A stretch of 64,000 nt of DNA. Origin: Mangrovibacterium diazotrophicum (GTDB lineage Bacteria > Bacteroidota > Bacteroidia > Bacteroidales > Prolixibacteraceae). Under the pieces are notes generated by a model. The model saw only the letters and a list, made by a program, of their open reading frames with translations, searched no databases and was not told where the DNA came from. The stretch spans positions 2,591,320 through 2,655,319 of the forward strand of contig NZ_RAPN01000001.1 of NCBI RefSeq assembly GCF_003610535.1. The letters are read 5' to 3'. Shown here piece by piece: positions 61,001 to 64,000 of the stretch. Both the position numbers and the translations under genes were made by a program. How positions within the stretch are numbered: the first letter of the stretch is position 1; the number at the start of each line of letters is the position of its first letter.

Positions 61001-62209
61001 ATGACAGAACAAGAAAATAAACCGGGAATCTCCAGTTGGTATATGCCGCAGGAAGAGATGCTGGAAATCCGGCGAAAAGGGAAGAAAATCACCATTGGTA
61101 TCCCCTCCGACTTTGCACAGGTTGAATCGCGTGTACCGCTAACACCTGAAGCTGTTGAATTGCTGGTTTCCTACGGGCACGAAATTTACCTGGAAACCAA
61201 TGCCGGCAAAGCTTCGAGCTACTCTGACGATGAATACCGAAATGCCGGTGCTGTTGTTCTGGAAAAAAGAGCTGATGTTTTTCAATGCGATATCATTTTA
61301 CGGGTTTCACCCTTCGACGAGAAAGATATTGATTTGCTTCGTGGCAATCAAACGTTGATCTCGAATATGCAGCTGAGTAACCATTGTACTGAAACTGTTC
61401 AAAAGTTGATGCGGAAAAAAGTAACCGCCATCGCCTACGAGTACATGGAAAACGAGGAACACTGCCTGCCGGTGGTTCAACTTATGAGCCAACTCTCAGG
61501 ATCAACCTCCATTATGGTTGCCAGCGAGTATCTCAGTAATTCCAGAGATGGCAAAGGTGTATTGCTCGGTGGTGTCACCGGGATTTCACCAACTGAACTC
61601 GTTATACTGGGAGCGACGACAGCCGCAGAATTCGCGGCCCGTGCTGCAATTGGCCTCGGAGCTCACGTCAAAATCTTCGACAACAATATTTTCAAACTTC
61701 GCCAATTGGAGGAACAACTGGGGCACCAAATATTCACCTCGGTTTTGTACCCAAACGTGCTGAAGAAAGCATTGAAATCAGCTGATGTGGTACTTGGCGC
61801 GATGTCTGTGAATACCAAACCTTCGTTCCGCGTTTCGAAGGAAATGGTGGCTAAAATGAAAAAAGGCTCGGTCATTATCGACCTTAACGTCAGCCAGGGT
61901 GGCTGTTTCGAAACCAGCCGATGTACCGACCTCAACAACCCGACCTACAAGGTGAATGATATCGTTCACTATTGCGTCCCGAATATTTCGTCACTCGTAG
62001 CCCGCACCGCATCTATTGCCTTAAGTAATGTGCTGTCGCCGATTATTATTTCGGTTGGAGAAATTGGCGGAATACCCAATTACATCAAATCCACCAAAGG
62101 CTTCCGGAAAGGGATTTATATTTACAATGGAATTCTGACCAATTCGGATTTGGGCGATAAACTGAACCTGCCATCGAAAGATATTGACCTGCTTTTAGCG
62201 ATTTTCTGA
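61001..62209 (+). CDS. alanine dehydrogenase/PNT-family protein with altered catalytic residues
   Basis: A 402-residue protein with the full alanine dehydrogenase/transhydrogenase architecture: ESRVPLTPEAVELL near 42-55 with Arg44, GGVTGISPTELVILG near 190-204, and SQGGCFETSR near 298-307. Several residues that are catalytic in known enzymes differ. The Lys of LLLKV is Arg101, the His of the LHLA segment is Gln124, the Asp before QGGC is Ser298, and the NAD-binding GxGxxG reads GATTAA at 204-209. It may have another substrate or no dehydrogenase activity. The ATG at 61001 is the start; an earlier codon at 60950 follows the tsaE stop directly and is less likely. Confidence 0.8.
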   Translation: MTEQENKPGISSWYMPQEEMLEIRRKGKKITIGIPSDFAQVESRVPLTPEAVELLVSYGHEIYLETNAGKASSYSDDEYRNAGAVVLEKRADVFQCDIILRVSPFDEKDIDLLRGNQTLISNMQLSNHCTETVQKLMRKKVTAIAYEYMENEEHCLPVVQLMSQLSGSTSIMVASEYLSNSRDGKGVLLGGVTGISPTELVILGATTAAEFAARAAIGLGAHVKIFDNNIFKLRQLEEQLGHQIFTSVLYPNVLKKALKSADVVLGAMSVNTKPSFRVSKEMVAKMKKGSVIIDLNVSQGGCFETSRCTDLNNPTYKVNDIVHYCVPNISSLVARTASIALSNVLSPIIISVGEIGGIPNYIKSTKGFRKGIYIYNGILTNSDLGDKLNLPSKDIDLLLAIF

Positions 62210-62218
62210 CGCGGCAGA

Positions 62219-64000
62219 TTACTGCACCAGGATCATCATCGAAACCGGGGGAACAATCACAGCATGTTCCTCCAAAGTCCGCACTCCTTCCAAATCGATC
62301 GTTCCACCTTCCGCGATGACTTTCCATCCGTTGTTGTTGGGCAGATCGAATTGAAAGTCTTCTTTGCGCGCATTGAAAACAAGTTGCATGGTTTTCCATC
62401 GTTCTTCGCCGGGGAAGTCGGTAATCTGGTAGGCCACAACACCCATGTTGTAATCAGTCGAAAATTTAAGATGTTCGCGGATTAAATCGGAACTTCCCAT
62501 GCGAAATGCAGGAACTGACTTCCGTAGCTTCACGAGCTCTGTAAAATAGCTGAAAACATCCTCAAATTCCTTCTTCCGCGACCAGTCGAACTGGTTCACG
62601 CTATCGGGCGATTTGTAGGAGTTGTGATCGCCGCCTTTAGTTCGGCAAAACTCTGAACCGCCATGCAAAAACGGAATACCCTGCGATGTCATCACCAAGG
62701 CAGTCGCGAGTTTCTGCATTTGTTTCAAGGTTTCGGTATCCGCATTGGGGCAACTAAGCGAAAGCTTATCGAATAGCGTGTAATTATCGTGACAGGACGC
62801 ATAATTGACCGTTTGCCAGGGGTGACGTGCCCAGGCGAAACCCGAACCGCCAACGTAGCTGTATACAATTTGAGGATGATAGCAGGCCGCTACTATTCCA
62901 AACTTGATTGCTTCCTCGTGGAAAACCTTTCCGCTGACAAATCCTTCGCCCGAACCATCAAAATTATTTCCTTTTAAGGCATCACGGAAGTCGTCGTTAA
63001 AACAGGCCACCCGCTCCAACTGCGAAATGTTCCGTTTCACCGCACGCTGGTTTTCATCCATCGGACTACGGTCGGCCGTCCAGCCTTCTCCGTACATCAG
63101 AATGCCAGGCCGAAGCTTGTCCAGGGCCAACCGAATCGCGTACATGGTTTCCAGATCGTGGATTCCCATCAGGTCGAAACGAAAGCCATCCAAATGAAAC
63201 TCTTCAGCCCAATACAAAAGCGAGTCAATCATGTATTTGTGGGCCATGGCCCGTTCGGATGCAAATTCATTTCCGCAACCACTGGCGTTGGAAAAACTCC
63301 CCGAACGTGTTTGCCGGTAATAATATCCAGGCACCGTTTGATTAAACCAAGAACGACGGGTTAAGCCGGTGTGGTTATAAACCACATCCATCACCACGCC
63401 GATTCCGGCTTTGTGCAAAGCCATCACCAACTGCTTGAACTCCGTAATCCGAGATGTTGTATCCGGATCTGTTGAATAGCTTCCTTCGGGCGTGTTGTAG
63501 TTCAGAGGGTCGTAGCCCCAATTGTATTTTGTCTCCGGCTTCGATTCGTCAACTGTCCAGTAGTCGAACACCGGCAATAAATGAACATGCGTAATTCCGA
63601 GTTCCTTGAGGTGATCAATACCAGAGGCTAAACCTTCCGGGGTGATTCTCCCTTCTTCTGTAAAAGCCAGGAATTTTCCTTTTTGGTGCATCCCCGAATT
63701 CTCAGCAATTGAGAAATCACGAACATGCACTTCATATAAAATGGCATTCACGGCATTTTCAGTCGGTATCGGTTTATCATCCGACCAGCCTTCGGGATTG
63801 GTTTTCTCCGGATGAAAAAATAATCCCCTGCGCCCGTTGGTACCGGTAGCTCTCACATCCACGCCAGGTGTTTCATTTAACCAATCGCCGTCATTCACCC
63901 GAATGGTGTAGTACAATCCGTCAAAATCACCTTCGGTATTTAAAACCCAGCAACCGTGATTTTCAGCATGCAACCAATACCGGTGCGTTGTCTTTCCTCC
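62219..64000 (-). CDS. pulA: type I pullulanase (GH13), C-terminal part
   Basis: Cleaves alpha-1,6 bonds in pullulan and branched glucans. The reading frame is open to the right edge, so the N-terminus lies outside; 593 codons are visible. Seen are YNWGYDPLNYNTPEGSYS (the pullulanase-type YNWGYDP signature), the nucleophile in GFRFDLMGIHD, the acid/base in LMYGEGW and the third carboxylate in SCHDNY. A C-terminal beta-sandwich follows. It complements the glycogen cluster 26 kb to the left as a second debranching activity. Convergent with the alanine-dehydrogenase-like gene, with nine bases between the stop codons. No signal peptide can be judged. Confidence 0.93.
   Translation of the reverse strand, partial: GGKTTHRYWLHAENHGCWVLNTEGDFDGLYYTIRVNDGDWLNETPGVDVRATGTNGRRGLFFHPEKTNPEGWSDDKPIPTENAVNAILYEVHVRDFSIAENSGMHQKGKFLAFTEEGRITPEGLASGIDHLKELGITHVHLLPVFDYWTVDESKPETKYNWGYDPLNYNTPEGSYSTDPDTTSRITEFKQLVMALHKAGIGVVMDVVYNHTGLTRRSWFNQTVPGYYYRQTRSGSFSNASGCGNEFASERAMAHKYMIDSLLYWAEEFHLDGFRFDLMGIHDLETMYAIRLALDKLRPGILMYGEGWTADRSPMDENQRAVKRNISQLERVACFNDDFRDALKGNNFDGSGEGFVSGKVFHEEAIKFGIVAACYHPQIVYSYVGGSGFAWARHPWQTVNYASCHDNYTLFDKLSLSCPNADTETLKQMQKLATALVMTSQGIPFLHGGSEFCRTKGGDHNSYKSPDSVNQFDWSRKKEFEDVFSYFTELVKLRKSVPAFRMGSSDLIREHLKFSTDYNMGVVAYQITDFPGEERWKTMQLVFNARKEDFQFDLPNNNGWKVIAEGGTIDLEGVRTLEEHAVIVPPVSMMILVQ

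Overview
The window is a gene-dense piece of chromosome from a member of the Bacteroidota. It resembles Bacteroidia of the Marinilabiliales/Prolixibacteraceae type, but genus cannot be fixed from sequence alone. The evidence is the fused lpxC/fabZ gene, the lpxD-lpxC/fabZ-lpxA order behind an HD-domain gene, GSCFA and DUF6132 proteins, SusD-free glycogen genes of the Bacteroides type (GT4 synthase, GH57, GDE, short GlgP), and promoters of the Bacteroidota form TTTG-N19/20-TAnnTTTG. About 59 protein genes and one tRNA were found. No rRNA, CRISPR array, IS element, integrase or phage gene is present, and no gene-free stretch exceeds 300 bases.

Layout. 1-4865: a cut S9 peptidase, ung, and a TPR-EamA-ruvC run. 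5056-8659: lipA, lipB (lipoate synthesis), mutarotase, methyltransferase, thiamine-binding-like protein. 8663-18393: serine hydrolase, purT, a secreted phosphoesterase pair, GyrI-like/M1 peptidase pair, an outer-membrane protein and a methyltransferase. 18665-21834: EEP-family protein, then the queuosine set yhhQ-queC-queF read leftward from a promoter and a 5' leader that folds as a class-I preQ1 riboswitch. 21997-25661: DEAD-box helicase and an XRE/cupin regulator with an acyl-CoA ligase. 25743-36272: glycogen cluster (glgP, GH57, GT4 synthase, debranching enzyme, GSCFA, glgB), complemented by a pullulanase at the right edge. 36501-41761: tRNA-Gly(CCC), YdeI-like protein, queG, sufT/sufE, rubrerythrin, a Crp/Fnr regulator with a perfect CRP-like palindrome in front of DUF6132-thioredoxin, and an orphan S8-propeptide-like protein. 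42009-48892: suf iron-sulfur genes (sufB, C, D, S) interrupted by a lipoprotein with its own terminators. 49030-50073: thiL. 50147-54693: lipid A genes. 54901-59784: rimP-nusA-infB. 59924-64000: gcvH, tsaE, a divergent alanine dehydrogenase and pullulanase.

How the genes connect. lipA and lipB make the lipoyl group that GcvH (Lys63) carries. SufBCDS, SufE and the SufT-like protein supply Fe-S clusters needed by LipA, QueG and others. Queuosine synthesis is split between the preQ1-controlled operon and the distant queG. The glycogen genes cover elongation, branching, phosphorolysis and debranching, but no ADP-glucose pyrophosphorylase is in view.

The most unusual structural signal is not a gene. 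At least seven intergenic gaps are filled by degenerate sequence with a 7-base period, mostly at gene 3' ends. One of them is a clean 7 x 14-bp array between queC and queF, and an identical 18-mer occurs at two loci 14 kb apart.
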